DNA of 64,000 bases from Burkholderiales bacterium. GTDB lineage: Bacteria; Pseudomonadota; Gammaproteobacteria; Burkholderiales; Burkholderiaceae. The DNA lies in NCBI GenBank assembly GCA_026225235.1, contig JAMFSK010000128.1, forward strand, positions 62,001 to 126,000, written 5' to 3'. A program made the translations under genes and the position numbers. The notes under the pieces were generated by a model. It saw only the letters and a list, made by a program, of their open reading frames with translations. It did not search any database and had not been told where the DNA came from. This document shows positions 42,601 through 51,847 of this stretch, piece by piece (the first letter of the stretch is position 1; every line of letters starts with the position of its first letter).

Positions 42601-45600
42601 TCGTCTCCGCGCGCATCGAAGCGTTCGCATAGAGGATCGACGCCGCCATCTGTTCGTAAAGCTGCGCATCGGACAGCGAGACATTGAGCTGACGCAGCGA
42701 GACCTGGCTATGGGTCCAGGCCAGATCGAAAACGCGGTCGGCCAGATGGCGATCGCGATACTTGTCGATCAGTTGCACACAGGCCTCTCGGCTCGCGCCC
42801 AGGCCGGTGACAAAGTCCACGGTGGCAGTCTGGCCGGCATCGAGAGTGAGGCGGCAACGAATCGCGACAATCGGGTCGAGCACGGAACCGGCGCTGTCAG
42901 ACAGGCGTCCATCGCCGCTATCGCGTCCCTTGCCGCCAACGTCCATGGCAGCCGGGTTGGCAAGCGTGCGGCCACGCCCGATAAAGCGGGCTCGGTCCGT
43001 CTCGTACGAAATCGCATCGATATCGGCGCCATGCACCGCGAGCACATGACACATCCATGGCACGACCTCGTCACTCGAGCGCGGCCGGCGGGTACAGATG
43101 ATGGCCTGCAGCGGCCGCACCAACTCGGTCTGAACAAACAGTTTGTTGAAAGCCGGATGCATCGCATCGGCTATCGCGGGGGCGAGCACGACCTCCGCAT
43201 AGCTCGTGATTTCGATGGTCCGCCTCACGCGCGAACGGTTGGTCACGTGAATGCGCCGCAGCTCGATATCGTCCTCGGGCGAAACGACAATCTCAGTGTG
43301 GGCATCGAACTCACGCTCGCGCACCCGAAACTCAGCACGCGAGTCGGAAAAGATCGCCTCGAAAAGCTCGGGCTTGACACAGGTCGGTTGATGCGCGGTC
43401 GACCAGAACGCCCCACTCGTCACGTCGCGCAGGTAGCAGAACATGCCCATGTCGTCGCGGGTGATGTCCTCGTGCCAGCGCGTGACAGCAATATCGCGGC
43501 ATCGGCTGTAACCGCCGCCGGCGCTGCTGACCATCACGTGGTATCGCCCGTTGGAGAGAAGCTGTACCGCCGGGCGCTGCAGATCGGGATCGGTGAACAC
43601 TCTGAGTTGCGTGTCGGGCGACCGAATCGCCGCATCCGCATCGGAGAAGACCGCCGCGTGAAGATACGGCGACGCGGCTTTGGGCAGGCGCTCCTGGAGC
43701 AACAGCGCGGCTGCCTGGAATTGCGGATCGGAAACGAAGCGCCGCTGCATCGGCTGGCCCAGCAACACGCTTGCGAACGACAGCAGGCTCATGCCCTGGT
43801 GATGCGCCATGAACGAGCGGATCACCGTCGAGGTTTGCCCTCGCGGCAGACGTGCCGGCGTAAAGTCGACCGCCTCATACAGCCCGAAACGGCCCGCGAG
43901 TCCGTCATCGGACAGCCGCTCGAGATTGCGGCAGGCTGCATCGGGGGCGACCATCAAGGCTAGCGCCGACGAGTACGGCGCCACCACGATATCGTCTCCG
44001 AGCCCGCGCTTGAGCCCGAGCCCCGGCACACCGAACGCGCGGTATTGATAATTGAACTGGGCGTCGAGTACGTTATATCCCGATTCGGAGACACCCCAGG
44101 GAATGCCAAGCTGGCGGCCATACTCGATCTGCCGTGCGACAGCGGCGCGGCAGGTCTGCTCGAGCAGCGTGCCATCGAGAGTCGGCATCACGAGCATCGG
44201 CATCAGATACTCGAACATCGAGCCCGTCCATGACAACAGCACAGGGGTTCCCCCCGCCGTTGTCAGCAGACGCCCCAGCCGGAACCAGCTCTCTTGCGGC
44301 AACTGGCCCTGCGCGATCGCGACGAAGTTCGTGAGCCGCGCCTCAGAGGCAAGCAGATCATAGAAGCCTGTGTCGAGGCGCCGCTCGTCGGCGTTGTACC
44401 CGATCGCCAGCAAGTGGCGTTTCGCATCATAGAGAAACTCGAAGTCCATCGTCGCGAGTTCAGCCGAGAGTTGCGCAAGCCGCCCCGCTGTGGCGACGCG
44501 GTCGGCCGCGTACCGCTGCACGGCCGTGACACGTTCTCGCTCTGCCACGGGCCAGGTCGTGGCGTCGAGGTGCGCGAGTTCGCGCCACGTCGGCAACGCG
44601 ATCTCGTCGGCCGCCCCGGTCGCCACGGCGTGGGCCGTACCGATCGACAGCTCTGTGCGTCCCACCGGTTCGCGTTCAGCCAGTGTTCTCGAGGGAAGCA
44701 CGAAATGGCTCAGTTCCTCGTCGAGATCCGCGCATTGCGCACGCAGCGCCTCACCCCAGAAAAAGACATCGCTGCCCGCGATTGCAACGGTGCGCCCGAC
44801 AATCGCGTCAGCGTCATGCGCGAGACGTCGCACTACCGCGTGTGCCGACTTCAGCGAACGAGGCGCATCGGCGAGCATGGCCAGCAGCGTCGTGCGCAGG
44901 GTATCGACGTCGCCCACGCCTTCACCGGCCGCGAGCACCGCTTCGCGCAGCACGACAAGCGTGTCACCGATCCCGTCGAGATGGCGCAGATGGAAGACCG
45001 GCTCGTCAGGAAGCGCGAGCAGGCCGGGCCGAAGGGTCAGCAGATGCCCCGCTAGGTTGCCGCTGTCGACAGTCGACACATAGTACGGACGCAGCGGCTT
45101 CAGGCTGACCGTGTCGTACCAGTTGTAGAAGTGCTGGTGATACCGTTCCAGCGTCACCATCGTCGCAAACGTACGGTCGAGGCGATCCAGCAAACGCCCC
45201 CCGCTCAGATAGCCGAAATCGTAGGCGGCGAGGTGAGCGAGCAGCGAGAGACCGATATTCGTCGGCGATGTCCGGTTCGCCACGACGGCCACGGGCTGTT
45301 CCTGGATATTGTCAGGTGGCAGCCAGTTGTTGTCGGGTCCAACGTAGTGATCGAAAAACGCCCAGGTCTTGCGGGCGAGCGTGCGCAGAAACACACGCTC
45401 CTTCGCCGAGGGAACAAATACCGCGCGCGATGGCGGTCGACTGATCCGCCAGGCGATCGCCGGCGACGCGATCCACATCAGGATCAAGGGTGCGGCCAGC
45501 CCGAACGGCGCGCCGGTCATGATCAGCGCTAGCGCCACGACAATGCCGAGTGCAGGACCTGCCCACATCGCCCGATACAGGCCTTCGAGCGTGTCATCGC

Positions 45601-48571
45601 CTGCGCGTTCGACCTCGCGCGAGGCGTTCCATTGCAAGAGCAGGCGGCGGCTCACGATCATGCGCCACAGCGTCCGGCCGATCGCGTCAATGCTATAGAA
45701 AGCCTCGTGCACCAGCCATACCAGCCCGAGCACACTTTGCGCCAAATGCTGCGAGGTCCCGCGCAGCGACACCGCCAGGTGCTGCCGCAGGGTCAGGCCA
45801 TCGCCGTTGCGAACCAGCGTGAGCAGGGCCATCAGCACGATCGGGCCAAACACGAACGCCAGGATCACCTGCGTCCATCGAGACGGATTCTCGATGCCGA
45901 ACCATCCGATCAGGAACATCGCGACGAGCGAAACCGGCACGAGGCTGCGGCGCAGGTTGTCGGTGATTTTCCAGCGCGACAGCGCAGACAAGGGGTTGCG
46001 TTCCAGACCCCGTGCCTGCGTGGGCGCCCACGGAAACACCCATTGAATCAGTTGCCAGTCACCCCGAATCCAGCGGTGACGGCGCTTCGCATCGCTCGCA
46101 TAGCGTGCCGGATACTCTTCATAAAGCTGCACGTCGCTGAGCAAGCCCGAACGGGCAAAACAGCCTTCCACGAGATCGTGGCTCAGGATGCGGTTATCGG
46201 GGAAACGGCCCTCGATCGCATGGTCGAACATGTCGATCTCATAGATGCCCTTGCCGATAAACGAGCCTTGCTTGAACAAATCCTGATACACATCCGACAC
46301 GGTGCGCGTGTAAGGATCGATACCCGCGTCACTGCCGAACAGGCGCGCATACCGTGAGCGTGCCGTGCTCGGCAGGCTCACGCCCACGCGGGGCTGCAGG
46401 ATCGTATAGCCCGACACGATACGGCGCTTTTGTTCGTCGTAGACGGCCCGGTTCAGCGGGTGGGCGATCGCGCCGATAAATTGCCGGGCGGCGTCGCGCG
46501 GCAACTGGGTGTCCGTGTCCAGCGTGATCACATATCGGACGGTCGGCAGCGCCGCAATGTCCCCGACAATCAAGGCAAAACGATGCGCGCCCGTGCCACG
46601 CAACAGGGCATTGAGCTCGGCGAGCTTGCCGCGCTTGCGCTCGTGCCCGATCCAGGCCTGCTCGCCCGCAGCCCAGCGGCGGGGCCGGTGGAACAGGAAA
46701 AACCGATCAGGCGCCCGCGGCGCGGGGGTCTGTGTTTCAGACGGTGCCTCGAGACGCAACCGGTGCAGCGAAGCACCGTCGCCATCGACAGCGTGTGCGC
46801 CCTCCCCTACACTCCCGCGCCCACTGCCGTCCTCGAAGCCCCGGTATTTCTCGTTGAGCGCCTCGATCAATTCGCGCGCGCGAAGCAGCAGGGGGCCGTC
46901 CTGCTCGAGCGTTTCGGTCGGCGCATCCATGAAATCGGTGAGCAAGGCAAAGTGCAGATGGGCTTCGCGATTGGCGAGAAAGCGCACTTCGAGGCCTTCG
47001 ACCAATTCCTCAAGATCGGAGGCGCTCGCGATCAGTGTCGGTATGACCACCAGCGTGCGCGCTTCGGCGGGCACCCCCTCGCTATAGTCGAGACGCGGCA
47101 GCACATCGGGGCGCACCGTCAGCATGACGAGCCAGTTGACCAGCGTCATCGCAACGCTGCCGGTAAACAGCAAGACCGGAATCGCCAGCAACGCCAGCCC
47201 ATATCCGTGCATACCGCTTAGCGCGGCCAGGTGATAAAAGGGGATGCCCAGCAGCACCGTCAGCGCACCTGCCATCCCGAGATAGATCGAGAGCGGCGAT
47301 TGTTCCAGTTCCCGCTCCCACGTTTCGGAGAGCGTCACACGAACGCCAATCAAGCGTTCGAGTTCCCACAAGCCTGCACCCACGAGGTAGTAGCCGATGT
47401 GCGCCTGCGCGGCCCCGGCCAAATCGCCGGAAGCTGAGGTGGCGGCAAGCTGTAGTGCCGCACGGGCGACGGCTTCTTCCGAGAGTGAACTGTTGCGCGA
47501 TAGGCGCTCGACTACGTGGCGGTAGTGATCACGCGTCGCGAACTCCATGGCGCCATAGACTCCGGCCGGGTCGGAGCGCATGACCTGTTCGACCGTACTC
47601 ATGCGCTCCACAAATTCACGCCAGTCCGCTGCCACAAGTGAGCGCAGGCTGCCAATGCAATTGCTGATCGAGACCTGGTCGGCTGCCTGCTGCTGCGCCT
47701 CGACCTGCACCAGCTGCTCGATCGTCAGGCCCGATTCGGACAACAGTTGTTCGATCCAGGTCAGCGGCAAGGCAAGCGTCGCGCTTTGCCCCTGCAGCCG
47801 TCGCGCCAGCTCGGCAACAAAAGAACTGGCCATGGGCGGATCGGAACGCGCCATGTCGGCCACGCTCAGCACGACGCTCTTCGGATCGCGCTCGGCCGTC
47901 TCGGTCATCCGGTCCGCCCAGCCGACTGCCAGGTTCCGGTCACTGAGGTCGGACATCACCCGCGTGGCGACACGCCGCAGATTTTCGATCAATGCGAGCC
48001 GCAGCATGATCGGGATAGCCCAGAGCTCGCCCAGCTTGAGCGGCGTGATGGTCTGATAGGCCGCGACAAAACGGCTCAGGCTGTCGATATCAACGCGGCC
48101 GTCGCCATGCGAGATGGTTTCGAGGGCAATGTCATAGACGCGCGGTGCACCGCTCGAGGGCCCGTTGGCCAGTCGTGGCAAGGCACGGCTATACCCCGGC
48201 GGCAAATGCTTGCGCGTGGTGCGGATCTGCTCTTCGATCAGGTAGAAGTTGTCGAGCAGCCATTCAGCGGCAGGGGTCGCGCGCCGGCTCGAAAGCGTGG
48301 CTGCGGTCAGGACCTCGCAACTGCTCGCCAGCATGGCTTCGTTATCGGCCAGCCGCGCGAGCAGACCGTCCACAACCGAGGTCTCGCTCAGACGATGCTG
48401 TCGTGCCAGATGGGGGCCGTGGCGCTCCATCTGGTCTGCGCTGAACAGTTCCGAACGCAGCGCAGGCTCATCGGCCGCCGTGCCGTTCGATATTCTCCAC
48501 AGCTGAAAACGCGCTGTGAGCGCGGGGAAAAACGAAAGGCGGAGTGGGCGGAAAAGGCGAAACATGTCCAT
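39674..48571 (-). CDS. ndvB: Cyclic beta-1,2-glucan synthase (NdvB/ChvB-like, GT84-GH94)
   Basis: A giant inner-membrane enzyme of 2965 residues that makes cyclic beta-1,2-glucans from UDP-glucose; such glucans fill the periplasm, protect against low osmolarity and matter in host interaction. The N-terminal third has membrane spans (about 435-505) and a GT84 domain with TLDTDTQLPRD (D685-x-D687, metal binding) and RHRWIRGDWQLIQW (QxxRW-like). Then come more spans (about 900-1060) and a glycoamylase-like region (DTGFYDLLASEARLTNF, GVSESGYN). The C-terminus is a GH94 phosphorylase-like module with YYQSGGAFGFRDQLQD and GSGDWNDGMNRVG (catalytic Asp near 2646), which sets chain length. Rhizobial NdvB is about 2830 residues. 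The start MDMFRLFRPLRLSF is preferred. No ndvA exporter gene is near. Confidence 0.95.
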   Translation of the reverse strand: MDMFRLFRPLRLSFFPALTARFQLWRISNGTAADEPALRSELFSADQMERHGPHLARQHRLSETSVVDGLLARLADNEAMLASSCEVLTAATLSSRRATPAAEWLLDNFYLIEEQIRTTRKHLPPGYSRALPRLANGPSSGAPRVYDIALETISHGDGRVDIDSLSRFVAAYQTITPLKLGELWAIPIMLRLALIENLRRVATRVMSDLSDRNLAVGWADRMTETAERDPKSVVLSVADMARSDPPMASSFVAELARRLQGQSATLALPLTWIEQLLSESGLTIEQLVQVEAQQQAADQVSISNCIGSLRSLVAADWREFVERMSTVEQVMRSDPAGVYGAMEFATRDHYRHVVERLSRNSSLSEEAVARAALQLAATSASGDLAGAAQAHIGYYLVGAGLWELERLIGVRVTLSETWERELEQSPLSIYLGMAGALTVLLGIPFYHLAALSGMHGYGLALLAIPVLLFTGSVAMTLVNWLVMLTVRPDVLPRLDYSEGVPAEARTLVVIPTLIASASDLEELVEGLEVRFLANREAHLHFALLTDFMDAPTETLEQDGPLLLRARELIEALNEKYRGFEDGSGRGSVGEGAHAVDGDGASLHRLRLEAPSETQTPAPRAPDRFFLFHRPRRWAAGEQAWIGHERKRGKLAELNALLRGTGAHRFALIVGDIAALPTVRYVITLDTDTQLPRDAARQFIGAIAHPLNRAVYDEQKRRIVSGYTILQPRVGVSLPSTARSRYARLFGSDAGIDPYTRTVSDVYQDLFKQGSFIGKGIYEIDMFDHAIEGRFPDNRILSHDLVEGCFARSGLLSDVQLYEEYPARYASDAKRRHRWIRGDWQLIQWVFPWAPTQARGLERNPLSALSRWKITDNLRRSLVPVSLVAMFLIGWFGIENPSRWTQVILAFVFGPIVLMALLTLVRNGDGLTLRQHLAVSLRGTSQHLAQSVLGLVWLVHEAFYSIDAIGRTLWRMIVSRRLLLQWNASREVERAGDDTLEGLYRAMWAGPALGIVVALALIMTGAPFGLAAPLILMWIASPAIAWRISRPPSRAVFVPSAKERVFLRTLARKTWAFFDHYVGPDNNWLPPDNIQEQPVAVVANRTSPTNIGLSLLAHLAAYDFGYLSGGRLLDRLDRTFATMVTLERYHQHFYNWYDTVSLKPLRPYYVSTVDSGNLAGHLLTLRPGLLALPDEPVFHLRHLDGIGDTLVVLREAVLAAGEGVGDVDTLRTTLLAMLADAPRSLKSAHAVVRRLAHDADAIVGRTVAIAGSDVFFWGEALRAQCADLDEELSHFVLPSRTLAEREPVGRTELSIGTAHAVATGAADEIALPTWRELAHLDATTWPVAERERVTAVQRYAADRVATAGRLAQLSAELATMDFEFLYDAKRHLLAIGYNADERRLDTGFYDLLASEARLTNFVAIAQGQLPQESWFRLGRLLTTAGGTPVLLSWTGSMFEYLMPMLVMPTLDGTLLEQTCRAAVARQIEYGRQLGIPWGVSESGYNVLDAQFNYQYRAFGVPGLGLKRGLGDDIVVAPYSSALALMVAPDAACRNLERLSDDGLAGRFGLYEAVDFTPARLPRGQTSTVIRSFMAHHQGMSLLSFASVLLGQPMQRRFVSDPQFQAAALLLQERLPKAASPYLHAAVFSDADAAIRSPDTQLRVFTDPDLQRPAVQLLSNGRYHVMVSSAGGGYSRCRDIAVTRWHEDITRDDMGMFCYLRDVTSGAFWSTAHQPTCVKPELFEAIFSDSRAEFRVREREFDAHTEIVVSPEDDIELRRIHVTNRSRVRRTIEITSYAEVVLAPAIADAMHPAFNKLFVQTELVRPLQAIICTRRPRSSDEVVPWMCHVLAVHGADIDAISYETDRARFIGRGRTLANPAAMDVGGKGRDSGDGRLSDSAGSVLDPIVAIRCRLTLDAGQTATVDFVTGLGASREACVQLIDKYRDRHLADRVFDLAWTHSQVSLRQLNVSLSDAQLYEQMAASILYANASMRAETSLLVANQRSQSGLWGQAISGDLPIVLLQISESANIELVRQLVQAHAYWRLKGLAVDLVIWNEDHAGYRQHLQDLIMGLIASGVEATLIDRPGGIFVRPAQQLSREDRILMQSVARIVVADSRGSLAEQLYRRRAETPLPRFEPTRELTREPVRTSLIDATLSRPARAERPDNSLVLANPYGGFSPDGSEYVIHLRPGGATPAPWSNVLANPGFGTVISESGGAYTWNENAHEYRLTPWYNDPVGDTSGEAFYLRDEETGRYWSPTPLPRPGTGGYTTRHGFGYSVFEHEEDGIRSELWVYVALDAPIKYSVLKVRNRSGRPRKMSATGYVEWVLGDLRDKSALHVVTEYDPLSGTLSARNRYSIEFNDAVAFFDADAPTRSVTGNRTEFIGRNGTLGAPAAMSRARLSGRTGAGFDPCGAVQTVFELGEEDSYEIVFRLGAGRDTQTGRELLQRPRGAAAAARALEAVRAHWTHTLSKVQVETPDVATNMLANGWLMYQVIACRLWARSGYYQSGGAFGFRDQLQDVMAMVHSSPARVRDHLLVSAAHQYPEGDAQHWWHPPLERGVRTQCSDDYLWLALATSRYVRVTGDRSVLDVPVGYLEGRPLNPGEESYYDLPTRSSLRETLYQHCVRAIEHASPRGAQGLPLIGSGDWNDGMNRVGDQGRGESVWLGFFLYEVLQDFAITAREHADPVFAARCETQAQTLRGNLELHGWDGAWYRRAYFDDGTPLGSAGNDECRIDSIAQSWSVLSGAAPADRAREAMRSLDQHLVRRDVGLIQLLDPPFDHGTLEPGYIKGYVPGVRENGGQYTHAAVWATMAFAALGQSDEAWALMRMINPLNHTRTAEAIGRYKVEPYVMAADVYGVAPHEGRGGWTWYTGSAGWMYRLILESLLGLDVRGNRLRMQPVLPADWPGFTVHYRFGETAYEIKVRQIADGDDVGRVSVDGIVQESGEIQLVDDGLVHQIQMDHRRVTA

Positions 48572-49021
48572 CGTGACCCTGGGCTGCGTGAAGACGCACA
48601 CCCCACCGGCCTGTCATGTCCCGGCTGGCGCGTGCGACATAGGTCATGGGTCGCAAACACCAATGAGCGATGGCGAGGCCTCGAGGGAGGCCATCGACGG
48701 GCGCACCGACGCCCTCGGCAGAAGCGGGACGAAACGGTGCGGCCTGCCTGACTGTATACCCTCCCCTACAGATGTAAAGACAATCCGGCAAAACGTCGGT
48801 GGCGCTACCGGCCACTCAGCGTGTGCGGCCCTTACAGGAAAGCCTTCAGGTAGACGAAACGCACTTGCGGACCGGATGACATTCGCCGCGAAAGCGCGCA
48901 TAGTCTTAAACGGTATCGAGCCGCTTCACACAAGCTAAAGCGCACGATATGACAGCGCGCAGCGCGGCCCGCCATAAGCGGGACGCAAAGAACGCTGCGC
49001 CAACCCGCTGGGGTTATTGCC
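48572..49021. other. Divergent intergenic region between ndvB and slipin gene
   Basis: 450 bases. Small frames in the track here have no ribosome site or protein-like composition. I see a short hairpin CCCGC-cataa-GCGGG at 48969-48983 in the slipin leader and no clear promoter hexamers. Confidence 0.4.
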
Positions 49022-49891
49022 ATGAATCCGATCACCTTGTTTCTTTCCGCCGCCTTTGTGCTGGCCGGTCTTCTCGTGGGTCAGTTCGTCAATTTGTATC
49101 TGGCTCCGCCACTGTTCATCATTGCCCTGCTGATCGCCCTGTCTGTCAAGGTGGCCAACGCCTGGCAAAAGTTCGTGATCCTGCGCGTCGGCAAGCTGCA
49201 CAGTGTGCGCGGCGCGGGCTTTTTCATGATCATCCCGGTGATCGACAGCGTCGTGGCGATCATCGATGAACGGATCCAGACCACCGCCTTCAACGCCGAG
49301 CAAGCCCTCACCAAAGACACTGTCCCCGTCAATGTCGATGCGATCATCTTCTGGCATGTCTGCGACGCGCAGAAAGCCGCGCTCGCGATTACCGACTATC
49401 GCCAGGCGATCGACCGCGTCGCCCAGACCTCCCTGCGCGAAATGATCGGGGAATCGATGCTCGCGACCCTGCTGTCTGACCGGCGTGCAGCCGACGCCCA
49501 TCTGCGCGACGAGATCGGCATGAAGACGGCGGAATGGGGGATCGCAGTCGGCTCGGTCGAAATTCGCGACGTCGCCATCCCGGTGGCATTGCAGGACGCC
49601 ATGTCGCGCCAGGCCCAGGCCGAACGCGAGAAGCAGGCGCGCGTGATTCTTGGCGCCGCCGAGGCCGAGATTGCCGCCCAGTTTGTCGAAGCGTCGCGGA
49701 TCTATGAAAACCACCCGGCCGCACTGCAACTGCGCGCCATGAACATCATCTACGAAACCACCAAGGAACGCGGTGCGACGATCCTGATCCCGAGCTCGAT
49801 GGTCGACAGCCTGAACCCCGCACTGACCCTCGCACTCACGGGGGCAGGTCAGGCCGGCGACCCTAAGAATCCGCTTAAGAACGCGGCTTAA
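49022..49891 (+). CDS. Slipin / SPFH-domain membrane protein
   Basis: A 289-residue membrane protein of the stomatin/slipin group. Two adjacent hydrophobic N-terminal segments (about 3-45) anchor it; the SPFH/band 7 domain (about 47-200) reads KFVILRVGKLHSVRGAGFFMIIPVIDSVVAIIDERIQTTAFNAEQ and DTVPVNVDAIIFWHV. A coiled-coil follows (MSRQAQAEREKQARVILGAAEAEIAAQFVEAS), then the conserved end RGATILIPSSMVDSLNP. Slipins form oligomers at the membrane and often pair with an NfeD protease-like partner, but no nfeD gene lies next to this one. Single-gene transcript; role probably in membrane organisation or protein quality control. Confidence 0.93.
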   Translation: MNPITLFLSAAFVLAGLLVGQFVNLYLAPPLFIIALLIALSVKVANAWQKFVILRVGKLHSVRGAGFFMIIPVIDSVVAIIDERIQTTAFNAEQALTKDTVPVNVDAIIFWHVCDAQKAALAITDYRQAIDRVAQTSLREMIGESMLATLLSDRRAADAHLRDEIGMKTAEWGIAVGSVEIRDVAIPVALQDAMSRQAQAEREKQARVILGAAEAEIAAQFVEASRIYENHPAALQLRAMNIIYETTKERGATILIPSSMVDSLNPALTLALTGAGQAGDPKNPLKNAA

Positions 49892-50131
49892 ACACGACGG
49901 AACGAGTCGGCTGCCCGCCCCCGTTCCGCGCTGCCTGACGCCGGGTAGTTTCAAACTGCCGTTCGCTCCCGGACGCGCGCCCTCTCCCGTTTTGCCCTCC
50001 ATTTTGAGTCAGATCTCGCGATTTGCATGGCGAGCTGCAGTTTCGTATCAAGTTTGTCTCGCGCCTGCCGAAAAACAGTCAAGGAAGCCAACGCACTAAA
50101 CAGCGTTTTCGACATTCGACGGAGCAAGCCA

Positions 50132-50512
50132 GTGAAGCAGCGCGCGGGTTCAGCGACTTTGATCGCCCTGGCTTTGACGGGATGTGCGCAGCTGCCTGCT
50201 GTCACCGCGACTCAGCCCGATAAGCCTGTGCCGACACCGCCGAATGAAGTACTGAGCTTTACGATTCCGCCGGACGCGCTCGGCGCGCACGATCCGCAAC
50301 TCGCCGCGGTGCTCGCCAAGGCCGGCTCGCTGGCTGCCGCGCAGAAGCGCCCGACGACGATTCGCGTGACTGCGATGGCGCAGGATTTTCGTTACCTCAA
50401 CCAGGCGATTTGGAGGGGGGTACCCGCCCAGCGTTCTGCCGAGATCAGTTTCGAGAACCTGACGGCCGGTATGAACCAGACGTATAGCGTGTCGATCAAG
50501 GCAACGCCATAA
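50132..50512 (+). CDS. Small lipoprotein of unknown function (GTG start)
   Basis: I place the start at GTG 50132, preceded by GGAG with seven bases spacing, rather than the longer ORF-track ATG. The product then begins (M)KQRAGSATLIALALTGCAQLP, a lipoprotein signal with lipobox LTGC, and the mature protein is about 107 residues. The body has FTIPPDALGAHDPQLAAVLAKAGSLAAAQKRP and ends with ISFENLTAGMNQTYSVSIKATP, a beta-strand-like finish. It resembles in size and layout the small outer-membrane lipoproteins of secretion or pilus systems (DotD/TcpQ-like), but I do not recognise the family. It opens a three-gene set with a secreted protein and a lytic transglycosylase. Confidence 0.75.
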   Translation: MKQRAGSATLIALALTGCAQLPAVTATQPDKPVPTPPNEVLSFTIPPDALGAHDPQLAAVLAKAGSLAAAQKRPTTIRVTAMAQDFRYLNQAIWRGVPAQRSAEISFENLTAGMNQTYSVSIKATP

Positions 50513-50525
50513 GGACGCGAAGCTT

Positions 50526-50903
50526 ATGAAGCGACCCAAAGCTCTGGCAGGCGTGCTGCCCGCGATCATCGCGAGCGCCGCGCTGGCTGGTCAGCCGGAC
50601 AGCAAGACACCGGCCATCGCGCCGGGCCCCGCCGCTTCGGCGACGGTAGTAGCCAACGCAGCGACAGCATCGGCCGACAAAGTATATCCGCCGCTGCCAT
50701 CGCTCACGATGCTGCCGGCGGGCAGCGATGACGATGGCTCGCCCCCGGCGGCGCCAGCAACCCGGACGTCGTCGCGCAAGCGGAACGCCTCGGCGACGAT
50801 TCGCAAACCGGATATGCCGGCGGTGCGGATGGTGGTGTCAGACGCGTCGCATGGGTATCTGGATACGGTCGAGCACCAGCTCGACCAGGCATTGCTGAAG
50901 TAG
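50526..50903 (+). CDS. Secreted/periplasmic protein of unknown function
   Basis: 125 residues with a probable Sec signal peptide (MKRPKALAGVLPAIIASAALAG). The middle is Ala/Pro/Ser-rich and likely disordered (PGPAASATVVANAATASADK), and the last 30 residues (MPAVRMVVSDASHGYLDTVEHQL) look like a conserved helix. AAGGA precedes the ATG by nine bases. It starts 13 bases after the lipoprotein stop and is followed 72 bases later by the transglycosylase gene. No family recognised. The context suggests a component or substrate of an envelope-spanning machine. Confidence 0.65.
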   Translation: MKRPKALAGVLPAIIASAALAGQPDSKTPAIAPGPAASATVVANAATASADKVYPPLPSLTMLPAGSDDDGSPPAAPATRTSSRKRNASATIRKPDMPAVRMVVSDASHGYLDTVEHQLDQALLK

Positions 50904-50975
50904 AAGACGGTGGACGCTGTGCCGCGTGAACACGCGGGGCGAACGTCAAGTTGATTTCGCGCGGAGGGATGGCTC

Positions 50976-51473
50976 GTGATGAAAGAAGCGGTCAATGTCG
51001 CGCCGGCATGGTTCAAACGCCCCATCGGGTTCCGTGTCTGGGCATGGCTGATGTTTCTTCTCGCATCGCCCTGCGGCGCCGCGCAAGCGGGAGATTGCTT
51101 CATGCAGGCCGCCGTCTATCAAGGGGTCAACCCCTCGATCCTGCGGGCGATTGCCTGGTTCGAATCGAAGGGCGATGCGACGGTGATCAATCGCAACGCA
51201 AACGGTTCGGTCGATGTGGGACAGTTGCAGATCAATTCGGTCCATTTTGGCGAGTTGGCCCGCGAAGGAGTTCCGCAGCGTGCGTTGACCGATCCGTGTG
51301 TGAATGTCTTCGTCGCATCGTGGCTGCTCAAACAGAAGATGGTGAAGTACGGCAACACGTGGCGTGCGATCGGCGCCTACCACTCGGAGTCGCCGAAGCT
51401 GCGTGATGCCTACGCACGAAGCATTCAGAAAATTCTCGTCGAGTGGGGCGAATTGCGCGAGAGCGCCGACTAG
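50976..51473 (+). CDS. Lytic transglycosylase, IagB/IpgF/VirB1-type
   Basis: A small periplasmic muramidase-like enzyme (about 165 residues) that opens peptidoglycan for assembly of secretion systems or pili. A Sec signal is present (WAWLMFLLASPCGAAQAG). The catalytic glutamate is in SILRAIAWFESKGDATVIN, followed by GSVDVGQLQINSVHF and IGAYHSES, all SLT-fold markers. The short single-domain form is that of specialised IagB/BapC/VirB1 proteins rather than the large housekeeping Slt or MltC. GTG (50976) and ATG (50979) are both possible starts, with GGAG upstream. No other secretion genes are in the window, so the machine it serves is not visible here. Confidence 0.88.
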   Translation: MMKEAVNVAPAWFKRPIGFRVWAWLMFLLASPCGAAQAGDCFMQAAVYQGVNPSILRAIAWFESKGDATVINRNANGSVDVGQLQINSVHFGELAREGVPQRALTDPCVNVFVASWLLKQKMVKYGNTWRAIGAYHSESPKLRDAYARSIQKILVEWGELRESAD

Positions 51474-51847
51474 CACCGGGAATAAATTTCAGCGTCAGCG
51501 GGTCTTTGAAGTGAAGCGAAATAGCAGGCGGGGTGAGTGGCAGGTGCAGGGGAAAGACCAGTAGGGGTGTCGTGCTTTTGGGGTAGGACCTGTTCGGCGC
51601 AGCAACTGCACGGGGGTGGAGCCTGTGCGGAACAGGGGCTGTTTGCAGCAAGAAGATCGTAGATGTTTAGTTTATTTGAGCAACAGCCGTGCGAAGTTTA
51701 GTAGTCGTCTCAGGTAGTGCCACGTTTTGGGTTGTAGATGTACGGGGTAGCGACGTAGTGGGAATGAAGGACTCCGGGGGGCGGTAACCCCTCGGGATCC
51801 TTCAAACCTTATTCCGCTCCACCGCCGGGACTGCAGGCGCGTTCAAC
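51474..51847. other. Convergent intergenic region with an imperfect hairpin
   Basis: 374 bases with no gene. An imperfect stem GAAGGACTCC ... GGATCCTTC at 51766-51803 lies between the convergent transglycosylase and phosphatase genes and may terminate transcription, though no T-run follows. The base composition is lower in G+C than the surrounding genes. Confidence 0.4.

Noticed and set aside
42392-43963. 523-residue plus-strand ORF inside ndvB
   Set aside because: Shadow in the glucan synthase gene, no protein family features.
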